A stretch of 41,657 bases of DNA from an uncultured Bacteroidales bacterium (GCA_905233585.1 CAJOFD010000018.1:1-41657), one strand, 5' to 3'; positions 17,779 to 26,491 are shown, numbered from the stretch's first letter. Numbers and translations: made by a program. Notes: generated by a model from the letters alone, not told the origin.

Positions 17779-18510
17779 ATGATTGTTTTAGACATCTCAA
17801 ATATAGATATAAATGGCGATATATTGTTAATAGACAAGCCGTTGAGATGGACATCGTTTGATGTGGTAAACAAACTGAAATATCTTATTAGGCAAACATT
17901 CAATTTAAAAAAAATAAAAATAGGTCATGCCGGAACATTAGACCCTTTGGCTACAGGTGTGTTGATAGTGTGCGTAGGCAAATGCACCAAACAAATACCT
18001 GAAATACAGACTTTGCAAAAAAAATATACAGGTACTTTTACCATTGGGGCAACAACAGCAAGTTTTGATTTGGAAAAACCTATAGAAAATACTCTGCCAT
18101 ATGAACATATTAGTCTGCAGGATATACAAAATGCTCGATTATCACTCACTGGTGAAATAGAGCAAATACCTCCTGTTTTTTCAGCATTGAAAATCAATGG
18201 TCAAAAAGCCTATACTAAGGCTCGCCAAGATGAAGACGTGCAAATGAAAGCAAGAAAAGTCAATGTTTATCAGTTTGATACATCACGTATAGAATTGCCT
18301 GAAGTGGATTTTGAAATAACATGCAGCAAGGGAACTTATATCCGTTCCATCGCTCGTGATTTCGGGCAAATATTGGGTTGCGGAGCCTATCTTAGCAGTT
18401 TGAGACGGGTTGCCGTAGGTGATTATACAATAGATAACGCATTTGATTTCAGCCCTTTTATCGATATAAATCGAACCCATAAAGGAAAGAAAAAAGATTT
18501 TGAACTATAA
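17779..18510 (+). CDS. truB: tRNA pseudouridine(55) synthase
   Basis: Converts U55 to pseudouridine in the T-arm of tRNAs. The catalytic aspartate is D55 in GHAGTLDPLATG, and other family motifs are the early LLIDKPLRWTSFDVV, then TGEIEQIPPVFSALK and CSKGTYIRSIARD. Length (243) is short because the C-terminal PUA-type domain is absent, as in many Bacteroidetes. The frame extends to GTG 17776, but ATG 17779 is preferred. It begins 11 bases after the transglycosylase stop and ends 2 bases before the next gene, so it is embedded in an operon. Confidence 0.96.
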   Translation: MIVLDISNIDINGDILLIDKPLRWTSFDVVNKLKYLIRQTFNLKKIKIGHAGTLDPLATGVLIVCVGKCTKQIPEIQTLQKKYTGTFTIGATTASFDLEKPIENTLPYEHISLQDIQNARLSLTGEIEQIPPVFSALKINGQKAYTKARQDEDVQMKARKVNVYQFDTSRIELPEVDFEITCSKGTYIRSIARDFGQILGCGAYLSSLRRVAVGDYTIDNAFDFSPFIDINRTHKGKKKDFEL

Positions 18511-18512
18511 TT

Positions 18513-19079
18513 ATGCTTGTTATTGATAATACCCTTATCTCAGACGATATTTTTGATTGCCATTTTTGTTGTGATATGGCTTTTTGTAAAGGCATTTGCT
18601 GTGTTGAAGGTGATGCAGGAGCGCCCTTAGAAGAAGAAGAAGTGTCAGTATTGGAAGGTATAATAGAACAAATACAACCCTATTTGTGTGTAGAAGGTGA
18701 GGAGGTTATCAAAAAAAATGGAGTATTTGATTACGATGCGGACGGCTGTTTGGTTACACCTTTAATTAATAATGCCCTATGTGCCTTTGGTGTAAAAAAT
18801 GGCGATATGGTGGAATGTGCCATTGAAAAAGCCTTTTTTGATAAAAAAATCAAATTCAGAAAACCGATTTCTTGTCATCTCTATCCGATAAGAATTACCA
18901 AATGGAACAATTATGACTCATTGGATTATCACCAGTGGGATATTTGCAAACAAGCCGTAATTAATGGTAAAAAACAGCATGTGAGTGTTTTTGATTTTCT
19001 ACAAGAACCTTTGACCCGAAAATATGGGAAAGAATGGGTGGAAAAAGTGAAACTTTTTCTAAAAATGAGACAACTTTAG
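18513..19079 (+). CDS. DUF3109-family cysteine-rich protein
   Basis: A 188-residue protein I recognise as DUF3109, a conserved Bacteroidetes family of unknown function related in style to YkgJ-type cysteine-cluster proteins. Cysteines concentrate at residues 16-31 (CHFCCDMAFCKGICC), and further cysteines lie in ALCAF, VECAIE, SCHLYPIR and DICKQA. These are plausible ligands for iron or zinc. There is no signal peptide, so it should be cytosolic. It starts 2 bases after truB, so it is almost certainly co-transcribed. What it does is not known. Confidence 0.88.
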   Translation: MLVIDNTLISDDIFDCHFCCDMAFCKGICCVEGDAGAPLEEEEVSVLEGIIEQIQPYLCVEGEEVIKKNGVFDYDADGCLVTPLINNALCAFGVKNGDMVECAIEKAFFDKKIKFRKPISCHLYPIRITKWNNYDSLDYHQWDICKQAVINGKKQHVSVFDFLQEPLTRKYGKEWVEKVKLFLKMRQL

Positions 19080-19114
19080 CCAACATTTTTGCGTCTTAAC
19101 AACAGAAAAAGGTT

Positions 19115-19648
19115 ATGCTATCTGAAGATGAGCTGATAAAACAATGTAAAAAGGGCGACAGAAAAGCACAAAAGCTCTTGTATGATAAGTATGCTTCGGC
19201 TATGTTTGCTCTATGTCAGCGTTATATGGCAACAACAGAAGAAGCCGAAGATGCTCTTATTACAGGTTTTACATTGATATTCTCAAAATTGGATACATAC
19301 AAAAAGGAAGGTTCTTTTGAAGGGTGGATGAGAAAAATTATGGTCAATAATGCCATTTCGTGTTTACGAGCCAATGAAAAATATAAGAATTTGGAAGATG
19401 AACAATGTTTGGAAAATGTGGGTTCAGAGACACCAAACCCACAGCAAAGATTAGAGGCTCATGAAATTGTAAAAAAAATACAAAGTCTTCCCATCGGCTA
19501 TAGAACTGTGTTTAATTTAGTGGTAGTGGAAGGATATACCTATGAAGAAACGGCTAAAATGATGAATATAAATATAGGAACAGTGCGTTCTCAATTAAAT
19601 AGGGCAAGGAAAGAATTGCAAAAACAATTAAAAATGTATAGAGATTGA
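19115..19648 (+). CDS. ECF-type RNA polymerase sigma factor
   Basis: A 177-residue sigma-70 family protein of ECF size with only regions 2 and 4. Region 2 (about 20-85) includes LLYDKYASAMFALCQRYM and EGWMRKIMVNNAISCLR. Region 4 (about 115-170) includes LPIGYRTVFNLVVVEGYTYEE and GTVRSQLNRARKEL, a helix-turn-helix for -35 recognition. The next gene starts in its stop codon (TGATG) and has the layout of a membrane anti-sigma factor, so the pair probably forms a sigma/anti-sigma switch. In Porphyromonas gingivalis an ECF factor, SigP, controls T9SS genes. A similar role here is inferred from the sorting domain on the partner and the nearby porP and gldJ. Confidence 0.93.
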   Translation: MLSEDELIKQCKKGDRKAQKLLYDKYASAMFALCQRYMATTEEAEDALITGFTLIFSKLDTYKKEGSFEGWMRKIMVNNAISCLRANEKYKNLEDEQCLENVGSETPNPQQRLEAHEIVKKIQSLPIGYRTVFNLVVVEGYTYEETAKMMNINIGTVRSQLNRARKELQKQLKMYRD

Positions 19649-20544
19649 TGAATATAGATAACCAATTTGATGAACAAATAAAACAGGAATTATCTCAATA
19701 TAGGAGTATTCCCCCAGATAGATGTTGGGGCAATTTATCCTCGCAGTTGGATAAACTACCTATGCAACAATCTTCTGTTGGGCAGTCTTTTGTTTCTTCA
19801 TTTGCTTTTAAGGTAGCCCTTGCTTGCCTGTTGGGGGCAGTAGCGGTGGTAACTATTTTCTTTATCAACAAATCCAATCAGGACAATAAAGAATTTGATA
19901 CTAATAGTGAAGTGGCTGTTGCTGATACTTTGCCTATGTCAAATGTGCAACAAATAGTGCAATTATCCGATAATAATGAGCAAAAACCCACTCTTTTAAA
20001 GCAACAATCCATATTAGTAAAAGATACAATTTTAGATGTTGATGCACATCAATCGGAAGAAGTTAAAGCTGAAAAACCTATAGACAGAACATTGGTTCAA
20101 GAAATTAGCGAAGCAACAATAGCGACTCAAGAGCCAAACATAAAAGTTGAAAAAATACCATCTTCAAACAAACAAAATGAAGAAGTGAAAGCATTGCAAG
20201 GTGAAATCAAACAAGAAAATTTGCAAGACAATATAAGTGAAGATGAGTTTGCCATAGCAGATAATGAAGAAAAACCCAAACAACCGGATCTGTTCATTCC
20301 AAATATTATCACTCCTAATGGTGATGGTTATAATGATTGTTTTGAAATACAAGGAAAAGAAAATACAGGGCTGAATCATTTGATTATCTTTACCAATTTA
20401 GGACGTGTTGTTTTTGAACAACAACATTATAACAATAATTGGTGTGGCGATAATTTGCCTGATAACGTGTATTATTACTATTTTAAATTTACATTTGAGG
20501 GTGAACAATATTTAAGAAAAGGTTCAATTACTATCAAACGTTAG
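19648..20544 (+). CDS. Putative anti-sigma factor with C-terminal T9SS type-B sorting domain
   Basis: A 298-residue single-pass membrane protein. Residues 1-45 are short and charged, with QELSQYRSIPPDRCW resembling the N-terminal region of Bacteroidetes anti-sigma factors. One membrane helix follows at about 52-73, then a roughly 140-residue Gln/Glu/Lys/Asn-rich linker. The C-terminal domain, from PNIITPNGDGYND at 218, is the gliding-motility-associated (CHU_C, type-B) sorting domain. It ends in GSITIKR. There is no cleavable signal peptide, so the sorting domain should hang in the periplasm while the N-terminus holds the sigma factor. ATG 19648 overlaps the sigma stop by one base; the frame also has TTG 19645. 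Pairing an anti-sigma-like anchor with a secretion signal is unusual. The anti-sigma role is inferred from position and layout. Confidence 0.8.
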   Translation: MNIDNQFDEQIKQELSQYRSIPPDRCWGNLSSQLDKLPMQQSSVGQSFVSSFAFKVALACLLGAVAVVTIFFINKSNQDNKEFDTNSEVAVADTLPMSNVQQIVQLSDNNEQKPTLLKQQSILVKDTILDVDAHQSEEVKAEKPIDRTLVQEISEATIATQEPNIKVEKIPSSNKQNEEVKALQGEIKQENLQDNISEDEFAIADNEEKPKQPDLFIPNIITPNGDGYNDCFEIQGKENTGLNHLIIFTNLGRVVFEQQHYNNNWCGDNLPDNVYYYYFKFTFEGEQYLRKGSITIKR

Positions 20545-21317
20545 TTTTTGATAGTAAAAACATCTATTTCCCCATTGGATTTTAACATTTGCATTGCGGT
20601 TTGATTTTGCATAATATGACTGCCAAAATAAGCAATGTTAAAATTAAATGGATTTGCAAACCAATTGTTTATATTCATTTCGATAAAAATTGTGTCCTTT
20701 GTATTCTCAAAAAGCACTTGTTTTAAAGGCAGACATACTTTAAAACTATTGTCCACAAAACCCACAATAGAATCTGTGGCATGAGTAGTTCCTATATAAA
20801 TTTGTCCTCTTCCTAGATGAATATTCATGGCTTTGAGCGTGTCATTTTCTTTGTATTTGCCATTTATCATCATATAGTGGTAGCCGCCACCCAAAATAAC
20901 AGGCCAACTCATTGTATTTTCAGGAAAATTAACAAATCTGTTTGTGGTGTTTTCTGCGTCAGTGATACCAAAAATGAAAGAAAGCGAATCGTATAAGCCT
21001 GATTCCCATTTTGTTGGTGTGGTAAAAAAAAGAGAAGACGGATAGGTAATATCAATATAATGAATATCAGGTATATTATAGTGTTCACCATTTTTGTACA
21101 AACAAATATTAGAGACAAAATATTTGATTTCGCTTATCATATACTCGTTACCAGATACATTTGTGTAAAATTTGTTGTCTAAATCTATGTTTTGTTTATC
21201 GACATGATGGTTGAATGCGATAGTTAGTTTATTGTCGGTAGGCAATATTTCTTTTTCTCTACAAGCATTGCATAAACATAATAGAACTAAAAATAATATT
21301 ATATTAATTTTCTTCAT
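20541..21317 (-). CDS. MbnP-like lipoprotein
   Basis: A 258-residue lipoprotein starting at ATG 21317 (MKKINIILFLVLLCLCNAC, lipidation at Cys19). The mature part matches the MbnP-like family: an opening KLTIAFNHHVDKQ strand, then SEIKYFVSNICLY, WESGLYDSLSFIFGI, a central WPVILGGGYHYMMINGKY, and a late IFIEMNINNWFANP. MbnP proteins are periplasmic or surface proteins linked to copper handling and usually sit beside a MauG-like MbnH. No such partner is present here. The frame extends to 21380, but a promoter box at 21349-21342 lies inside that extension. Its stop codon overlaps the end of the converging anti-sigma-like gene. Confidence 0.82.
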   Translation of the reverse strand: MKKINIILFLVLLCLCNACREKEILPTDNKLTIAFNHHVDKQNIDLDNKFYTNVSGNEYMISEIKYFVSNICLYKNGEHYNIPDIHYIDITYPSSLFFTTPTKWESGLYDSLSFIFGITDAENTTNRFVNFPENTMSWPVILGGGYHYMMINGKYKENDTLKAMNIHLGRGQIYIGTTHATDSIVGFVDNSFKVCLPLKQVLFENTKDTIFIEMNINNWFANPFNFNIAYFGSHIMQNQTAMQMLKSNGEIDVFTIKN

Positions 21318-21341
21318 AATATTAATGATATATATTTTTTG

Positions 21342-21349
21342 CAAAGATA
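21342..21349 (-). promoter_or_regulatory. -7 promoter box of the MbnP-like gene (TATCTTTG)
   Basis: TATCTTTGCA on the minus strand, 24 bases before ATG 21317. It rules out the longer start at 21380. Confidence 0.75.
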
Positions 21350-21482
21350 TAAAAATATTTATTCCCGATTGGTGTAACATTTTTAGTGCAGTTTTCGTAT
21401 AAGAAGAGAAATGTCAAAAGATATATTTTTTACAAAAAAATAAAAAAAATACAAATAATGTGTTTTATATAAATAAAAAGTG

Positions 21483-21490
21483 TACTTTTG
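21483..21490 (+). promoter_or_regulatory. -7 promoter box of porP-gldJ (TACTTTTG)
   Basis: TACTTTTG followed by CA, 19 bases before ATG 21510. It lies inside the longer open frame that starts at 21480, so that start is rejected. Confidence 0.65.
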
Positions 21491-21509
21491 CAAGTTGAAA
21501 ATAATACTT

Positions 21510-22535
21510 ATGGATAAGAATAAATTCTTCGGTTTAATTTTCGTTTTGCTACTCATTCCAGGAAAGGATTTGATGTCGCAAGACTTGCATTTTACGCAGT
21601 TCTATGCTGCTCCGTTGTATTTAAATCCTGCTATGGCTGGTACCGCAGTTTGTCCGCGCCTTGTAGCAAATTTTAGAATGCAATGGCCAAATATTACAGG
21701 TAAATACACCTCTTATGCAGCATCGTATGATCAATATTTCAAAGCCTTATCGGGTGGTATTGGTGTTCTTTTTGTTGGAGATAGAGCAGGGCAAAACACA
21801 GTTGTTACCAATTGCTTTAGTTTAATGTATTCATTTAAAGCAGATTTGACAAGAAAAGTAACATTGCGATTAGGTTTACAGGCTACATTGCAACAAAAAT
21901 CTCTTAATTTGAATAACTTGACATTCGGGGATATGGTAGATCCAAGATATGGTTTTGTGTATGCAACAGCAGAAAATATTGGTAATTACACAAAATTTGT
22001 AGCCGATTTTGCTGCAGGAGTTCTTATCTATTCAGACAAAATGTATGGTGGTATTGCTGTCCACCATTTCACACAACCCAAAGAAAGTTTCTTCAATTCT
22101 GGAAGTAAAGATGATAGACTTCCTATGAAAATTACTGCTCATTGGGGAGCAAACTTTGATATAAAGAAAAGAATGCGTTCGAAACAATCGTTTGGGGATA
22201 TGTCATTGTCGCCAAATTTGATTTTCCAATATCAAAGCAAAATATCAGGCGGTTATCAATATACTACAATTAATTATGGTATGTATTTTGGTTGCTATCC
22301 TGTCATTGCAGGTGTTTGGTTTAGACAAGGTCTCAAAAATGTTGATGCTTTGATGTTTTTGGTAGGAATAGAATATAAGGTATTTAGGGTAGGTTATTCT
22401 TATGATGTAACTCTTCCCTCAAAAAAATATATGAAACCAAGTACAGGGGGAGCACATGAAGTGTCGGTACAATATATATTACCATGCCCCAAAACTTCAC
22501 GTAGGGTGAGAAGTATAACTTGTCCAAAATTTTAA
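21510..22535 (+). CDS. PorP/SprF-family type IX secretion outer-membrane protein
   Basis: A 341-residue exported protein with a signal peptide (MDKNKFFGLIFVLLLIPG..., cut near MSQ). The family hallmark follows at once: QDLHFTQFYAAPLYLNPAMA, then GT and a beta-barrel-like pattern of alternating segments. PorP/SprF proteins sit in the outer membrane with the T9SS. SprF-type members are needed for secretion or attachment of proteins carrying type-B sorting domains. A type-B sorting domain is encoded less than 1 kb upstream (19648-20544), which supports a functional match, although the usual giant SprB-like adhesin is not in the window. gldJ follows after 33 bases; gldK/L/M/N are not next to it. 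Confidence 0.92.
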   Translation: MDKNKFFGLIFVLLLIPGKDLMSQDLHFTQFYAAPLYLNPAMAGTAVCPRLVANFRMQWPNITGKYTSYAASYDQYFKALSGGIGVLFVGDRAGQNTVVTNCFSLMYSFKADLTRKVTLRLGLQATLQQKSLNLNNLTFGDMVDPRYGFVYATAENIGNYTKFVADFAAGVLIYSDKMYGGIAVHHFTQPKESFFNSGSKDDRLPMKITAHWGANFDIKKRMRSKQSFGDMSLSPNLIFQYQSKISGGYQYTTINYGMYFGCYPVIAGVWFRQGLKNVDALMFLVGIEYKVFRVGYSYDVTLPSKKYMKPSTGGAHEVSVQYILPCPKTSRRVRSITCPKF

Positions 22536-22568
22536 AAAAATAAAGAAAATACAAAAAATAAATATATT

Positions 22569-24065
22569 ATGAAAGCCAGAATGAATCTCAAAATGATGAT
22601 TACCCTTTTAGCGGTAATGACGGTTTTGGTGGCATGCAACTCCAAATCTGTTTCATCAACAACGGGTTGGAAGTATAATGACCCCAAAAATGGTGGATTT
22701 GAAGTCGCCCCTTATCAAGAACAAATTACAGGTCCTGGTTTGGTCTTTGTTGAAGGTGGTCGTTTTACAATGGGTAGAGCGGAAGAAGATGTGATGAAAG
22801 ATTGGGACAATTTCCCAAGAACTGTAACTGTTTCTTCTTTCTACATGGACGAAACGGAGGTAACGAATCTTGCTTATTTGGAATATCTGCATTGGTTGGA
22901 GTTGGTGTATATTCCTGTAGATTTGCAGTCGGTTTATTATGCCGCATTGCCTGATACGGCTTGTTGGCGTGATAAATTATCTTACAATGAACCATGGGTT
23001 GATGCTTATTTAAGACATCCTTCGTTTAGATATTATCCTGTTGTAGGTGTTTCTTGGAATCAAGCAGTGAAATATTGTGCTTGGCGTACAGACCGTGTTA
23101 ATGAACAGATTTTGGCAGATTTAGGTTTGGTAAATTTGACCAATGAACCTACAGCAGAAGGACACTTTAATACTGAAGCATATCTTCTTTATTCTGATTA
23201 TGAACAAAATAGCGACAAACGTTTACAATATATCACAACAGGTGAAGAAAGAAATGCCAGAATGGAAGACGGTATATTGTTGCCAAGTTATCGTTTGCCT
23301 ACAGAAGCAGAATGGGAATATGCTGCTTTGGGATTAATAGGAAATACTTTAGATGGTCGTATTTTGGATAGAAGAACTTATCCATGGAATGGTCAAGTAA
23401 CTCGTACAGATGATAATAAATATATGGGTTCTTTCGTTTTGAATGTTCGTAGAGCAAGAGGTGATTATATGGGGGTTGCTGGTGCATTGAATGACAATAG
23501 CACAAGAACAGGTTCTGTATATGATTATTGGCCAAACGATTATGGCTTGTATGGTATGGCAGGCAATGTAGCAGAATGGGTAATGGATGTTTATCGTCCT
23601 TTGATGCATGACGATATGTCTGAATTGGATCCATTCAGAGGTAATGTTTATGAAACTGTCAAATTGTTAGATGATGGTACTATTGATGATAGAGATGAAC
23701 AAGGTAATGTGCCGAAAGTACCAGTATCAGATTTTAAAAACGATAGACGTAGAAATTATCGTTCTGCAAACAATATCAACTATTTAGATGGAGATTGGGC
23801 TTCTGCTATTGATTTGGATGGAGATAGTTGGCAAAGAAAAAATAACGAAAAAGCTACATCTAATATGTATGACAAATCTGAATATCCAAAAGGTAGTTAT
23901 TCTTTGGTTGCTGATAATGCAAGAGTTGTCAAAGGCGGTTCTTGGAAAGATATTCACTATTATGCAAGTCCGGGTAATAGACGTTATTTGGACCAAGATG
24001 AATCAACAGCATATATTGGTTTCCGTTGTGCAATGACACGTTTAGGATCTCAAAAAACAAAATAA
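22569..24065 (+). CDS. gldJ: GldJ-like T9SS/gliding lipoprotein (FGE-sulfatase fold)
   Basis: A 498-residue lipoprotein (lipobox TVLVAC, Cys23). After the cysteine it has TGWKYNDPKNGGFE, which I recognise as characteristic of GldJ rather than GldK. The formylglycine-enzyme-like domain fills the rest: PGLVFVEGGRFTMGR, YMDETEVTN, PVVGVSWNQA, YRLPTEAEWEYAA, GLYGMAGNVAEWVMDVYRP, VVKGGSWKD and a closing YIGFRCAM. In Flavobacterium GldJ is required for gliding and stabilises GldK and T9SS function. This gene lies in a porP-gldJ unit and is separated from murF by a terminator. Whether this species glides cannot be told: GldJ also occurs in non-gliding Bacteroidetes. The choice of GldJ over GldK rests on recalled motifs. 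Confidence 0.88.
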   Translation: MKARMNLKMMITLLAVMTVLVACNSKSVSSTTGWKYNDPKNGGFEVAPYQEQITGPGLVFVEGGRFTMGRAEEDVMKDWDNFPRTVTVSSFYMDETEVTNLAYLEYLHWLELVYIPVDLQSVYYAALPDTACWRDKLSYNEPWVDAYLRHPSFRYYPVVGVSWNQAVKYCAWRTDRVNEQILADLGLVNLTNEPTAEGHFNTEAYLLYSDYEQNSDKRLQYITTGEERNARMEDGILLPSYRLPTEAEWEYAALGLIGNTLDGRILDRRTYPWNGQVTRTDDNKYMGSFVLNVRRARGDYMGVAGALNDNSTRTGSVYDYWPNDYGLYGMAGNVAEWVMDVYRPLMHDDMSELDPFRGNVYETVKLLDDGTIDDRDEQGNVPKVPVSDFKNDRRRNYRSANNINYLDGDWASAIDLDGDSWQRKNNEKATSNMYDKSEYPKGSYSLVADNARVVKGGSWKDIHYYASPGNRRYLDQDESTAYIGFRCAMTRLGSQKTK

Positions 24066-24087
24066 GAAATTTAATCGGCAAAATTAC

Positions 24088-24117
24088 AAAAGCCCCCTTT
24101 CTCGGGGGTTTTTGTTT
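24088..24117 (+). terminator. Terminator between gldJ and murF
   Basis: AAAAGCCCCC pairs with GGGGGTTTTT (one G-U) around a 6-nt loop and runs into TTTTGTTTT. It lies 22 bases after the gldJ stop and 16 bases before the murF ATG, so murF must use read-through or an unseen promoter. Confidence 0.85.
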
Positions 24118-24133
24118 TAAAGACAACAAGGAA

Positions 24134-25420
24134 ATGAAATATAATATAGAACAAATTTATCAATTATATTTGCAAGCTTCTGGTATTTCAACAGATACAA
24201 GAAAGATTAAAGAAAAATCTATTTTTTTTGCCTTAAAGGGAGAAAATTTTGATGGAAATAAATTTGCCAAAGATGCATTAAATGAAGGTGCCAAATATGC
24301 TGTTATAGATGATATTTCAGTTGCCAATGACGATAACCGTTTTATTTTAGTGGAAAATGTTTTGCAAACTTTGCAGGATTTGGCTGCTTATCATCGGCAA
24401 AAACTTCATATTCCTATTATTGGTATCACTGGAACAAATGGAAAAACAACTACCAAAGAGTTGGTCAATGCAGTTTTGAGTACGCAATATAGAGTTGTTG
24501 CAACACAAGGCAATTTGAATAATCATATTGGAGTGCCTTTGACATTGTTGGAGATAGACCACAAACATACTCAAATTGCTATTGTTGAAATGGGGGCCAA
24601 TCATATTGGTGAAATCGCATTTTTGTGTCAGATAGCCCAACCGACTCATGGACTTATTACAAATATAGGTACTGCTCATTTGGAAGGATTTGGCTCTCAA
24701 AATGGCATTATTGAAACAAAAAAAGCGTTGTATGAAGCCGTAAAACATGTTGATGGAACTTTGTTTGTTAATGCAGATGATGATTTGTTGTTGCAATTGG
24801 CTGGTAATGCAAAGCAATTGACATACGGTAAACAGGGGGTGGTGAAAGGTATCTGTAATGAGAAAAAAATGTATATGACTTTTCGTTTACCAGAATTTAA
24901 CAAAACTATATCTACTCAACTGACTGGTGCCTATAATTTTCCGAATGCAATGGCTGCGGTAGCGGTAGGATTGCATTTCGGCATTGATATAGAGGATATT
25001 GTTTATGCTTTAATTTCATACAAGCCTACCAATAGCCGTTCGCAAGTGGAAGAAATACATGGACATACAATTATTGTTGATGCTTATAATGCCAATCCTT
25101 CAAGTATGAAAGAGGCTATATTAAATATGTCCAAACTTAAATCTGAGCATAAAATATTGATTCTTGGTTCGATGAAAGAATTGGGAACAGAAAGCCGTAA
25201 AGAACATGAAAAAATTATAAAACTGATAGAACAGCAAGATTTTGAACAAGTATATTTATTGGGTAAAGAATACGGACAAACAACAAATCCTAAAATTTTA
25301 AGCTCAGATTCTTTTGAGGAAATGGTTACGGCAATACAAAAAAACATACCCTCAAATTCAACAATTTTATTAAAAGGTTCACGTTCTATGAAAATGGAGC
25401 GATTTTTGGAAATACTATAA
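24134..25420 (+). CDS. murF: UDP-N-acetylmuramoyl-tripeptide:D-alanyl-D-alanine ligase
   Basis: Adds D-Ala-D-Ala to the UDP-MurNAc-tripeptide, the last cytosolic step of the peptidoglycan precursor. The product has 428 residues. The N-terminal domain has STDTRKIKEKSIFFALKGEN; the ATP site is GTNGKTTTK from 100; NLNNHIGVPLTLL and VEMGANHIGEI follow. The ligase C-terminal domain has VDAYNANPSSM and LGSMKELG. The frame extends back to 24026 through the terminator, but ATG 24134, with AAGGA just before it, fits the family start. It leads a run with anmK, murB, a nucleoside kinase and an RNA methyltransferase, with gaps of 6, 9, 14 and 36 bases. Confidence 0.95.
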   Translation: MKYNIEQIYQLYLQASGISTDTRKIKEKSIFFALKGENFDGNKFAKDALNEGAKYAVIDDISVANDDNRFILVENVLQTLQDLAAYHRQKLHIPIIGITGTNGKTTTKELVNAVLSTQYRVVATQGNLNNHIGVPLTLLEIDHKHTQIAIVEMGANHIGEIAFLCQIAQPTHGLITNIGTAHLEGFGSQNGIIETKKALYEAVKHVDGTLFVNADDDLLLQLAGNAKQLTYGKQGVVKGICNEKKMYMTFRLPEFNKTISTQLTGAYNFPNAMAAVAVGLHFGIDIEDIVYALISYKPTNSRSQVEEIHGHTIIVDAYNANPSSMKEAILNMSKLKSEHKILILGSMKELGTESRKEHEKIIKLIEQQDFEQVYLLGKEYGQTTNPKILSSDSFEEMVTAIQKNIPSNSTILLKGSRSMKMERFLEIL

Positions 25421-25426
25421 AAATAT

Positions 25427-26491
25427 ATGCAAGAATATATTGTAATAGGATTAATGTCAGGTACATCATTAGATGGTTTAGATGTGGTTGCCTGTCAATT
25501 TGTGTCTGAAGAAGAACAAATTGTTCTTCAAAATGTATTAGCCGCTGAAACTTTTGTTTATGAGTCTTCTGTAGTGCAATTATTAGCACAGGCAAAGACA
25601 TTATTAGCGGAAGAATATGTTCGTTTGCATGTTTTTTTAGGACATTATATGGGTAAAAAAGTAGCCCAATTCATAAAAAAATACAATATTTCGGCTAATT
25701 TTGTCGCTTCTCATGGACAAACTGTCTTTCATCAACCGCATATAGGGCTTACATCACAAATAGGAGATGGGGCATCTATTGCCGCGGAATGTGGTTTGCC
25801 TGTTGTATGTGATTTTCGTTCTTCAGACCTTGCCTTTGGCGGACAAGGTGCACCATTGGTGCCAATAGGCGATGCAATGTTGTATGCAGACTATGATTAT
25901 TGTTTGAATATAGGAGGTATTTGTAATATTTCATATCAGATTGATAATTACAGAATTGCATTTGATATTTCGCCAGCTAATATGGCTTTGAATTATTTTG
26001 CACAAAAATTGGGACATACTTATGATAGAGATGGAATTTTAGCCAAAGCTGGTGTCTTGAGTATCTCTTTGTTTGAAAATTTAAATCAATTGGATTATTA
26101 CTCACAATCATATCCTAAATCGTTAGGGGCAGAGTGGGTGGAAAATGTGTTTTATCCTGTAATCCATAGTTTTGATATTGATAATAAAGATATTTTAAAT
26201 ACTTTAAATCACCATATTGCCTATCAAATATCTCAAATAGTAGATAAAAATTCCCCCAAAAGGATGTTAATTACTGGAGGTGGTGCAAAAAATATTTATC
26301 TTTGCCAATTGATTAAGGATTATTGTAAAAATATTTCTATTGTTATCCCCGATGAAAAACAAATAGATTATAAGGAGGCAATTATTTTTGCTCTTTTAGG
26401 TTTGTTGCGATGGCAAAATCGTCCGAATTGTTTGGCAAGCGTAACGGGTGCCAAAAAAGATGTAGTAGGAGGGGCTATTTATTATTGTTAA
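25427..26491 (+). CDS. anmK: Anhydro-N-acetylmuramic acid kinase
   Basis: Phosphorylates and opens 1,6-anhydroMurNAc to MurNAc-6-phosphate, recycling the sugar released by lytic transglycosylases. At 354 residues it is close to family length. Motifs seen: GLMSGTSLDGLDVV at 8-21, ASHGQTVFHQP, DFRSSDLAFGGQGAPLVPIGD, NIGGICNISY, FDISPANMALN and a late LITGGGAKN of the actin-like ATPase fold. It starts 6 bases after murF and stops 9 bases before murB, placing recycling and de novo synthesis in one transcript. A substrate-producing transglycosylase is at 16271. Confidence 0.95.
   Translation: MQEYIVIGLMSGTSLDGLDVVACQFVSEEEQIVLQNVLAAETFVYESSVVQLLAQAKTLLAEEYVRLHVFLGHYMGKKVAQFIKKYNISANFVASHGQTVFHQPHIGLTSQIGDGASIAAECGLPVVCDFRSSDLAFGGQGAPLVPIGDAMLYADYDYCLNIGGICNISYQIDNYRIAFDISPANMALNYFAQKLGHTYDRDGILAKAGVLSISLFENLNQLDYYSQSYPKSLGAEWVENVFYPVIHSFDIDNKDILNTLNHHIAYQISQIVDKNSPKRMLITGGGAKNIYLCQLIKDYCKNISIVIPDEKQIDYKEAIIFALLGLLRWQNRPNCLASVTGAKKDVVGGAIYYC

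Noticed and set aside
21480..21509. Longer start for the PorP/SprF protein
   Set aside because: The extension contains the -7 box; ATG 21510 begins a proper signal peptide.
22569..24065. Calling the FGE-fold lipoprotein GldK
   Set aside because: The TGWKYNDPKNGGFE segment after the lipid cysteine and the lack of gldL, gldM and gldN downstream favour GldJ.
24026..24133. Extended MurF N-terminus overlapping gldJ
   Set aside because: Runs through the terminator hairpin and does not resemble MurF; ATG 24134 has a ribosome binding site and the family start.
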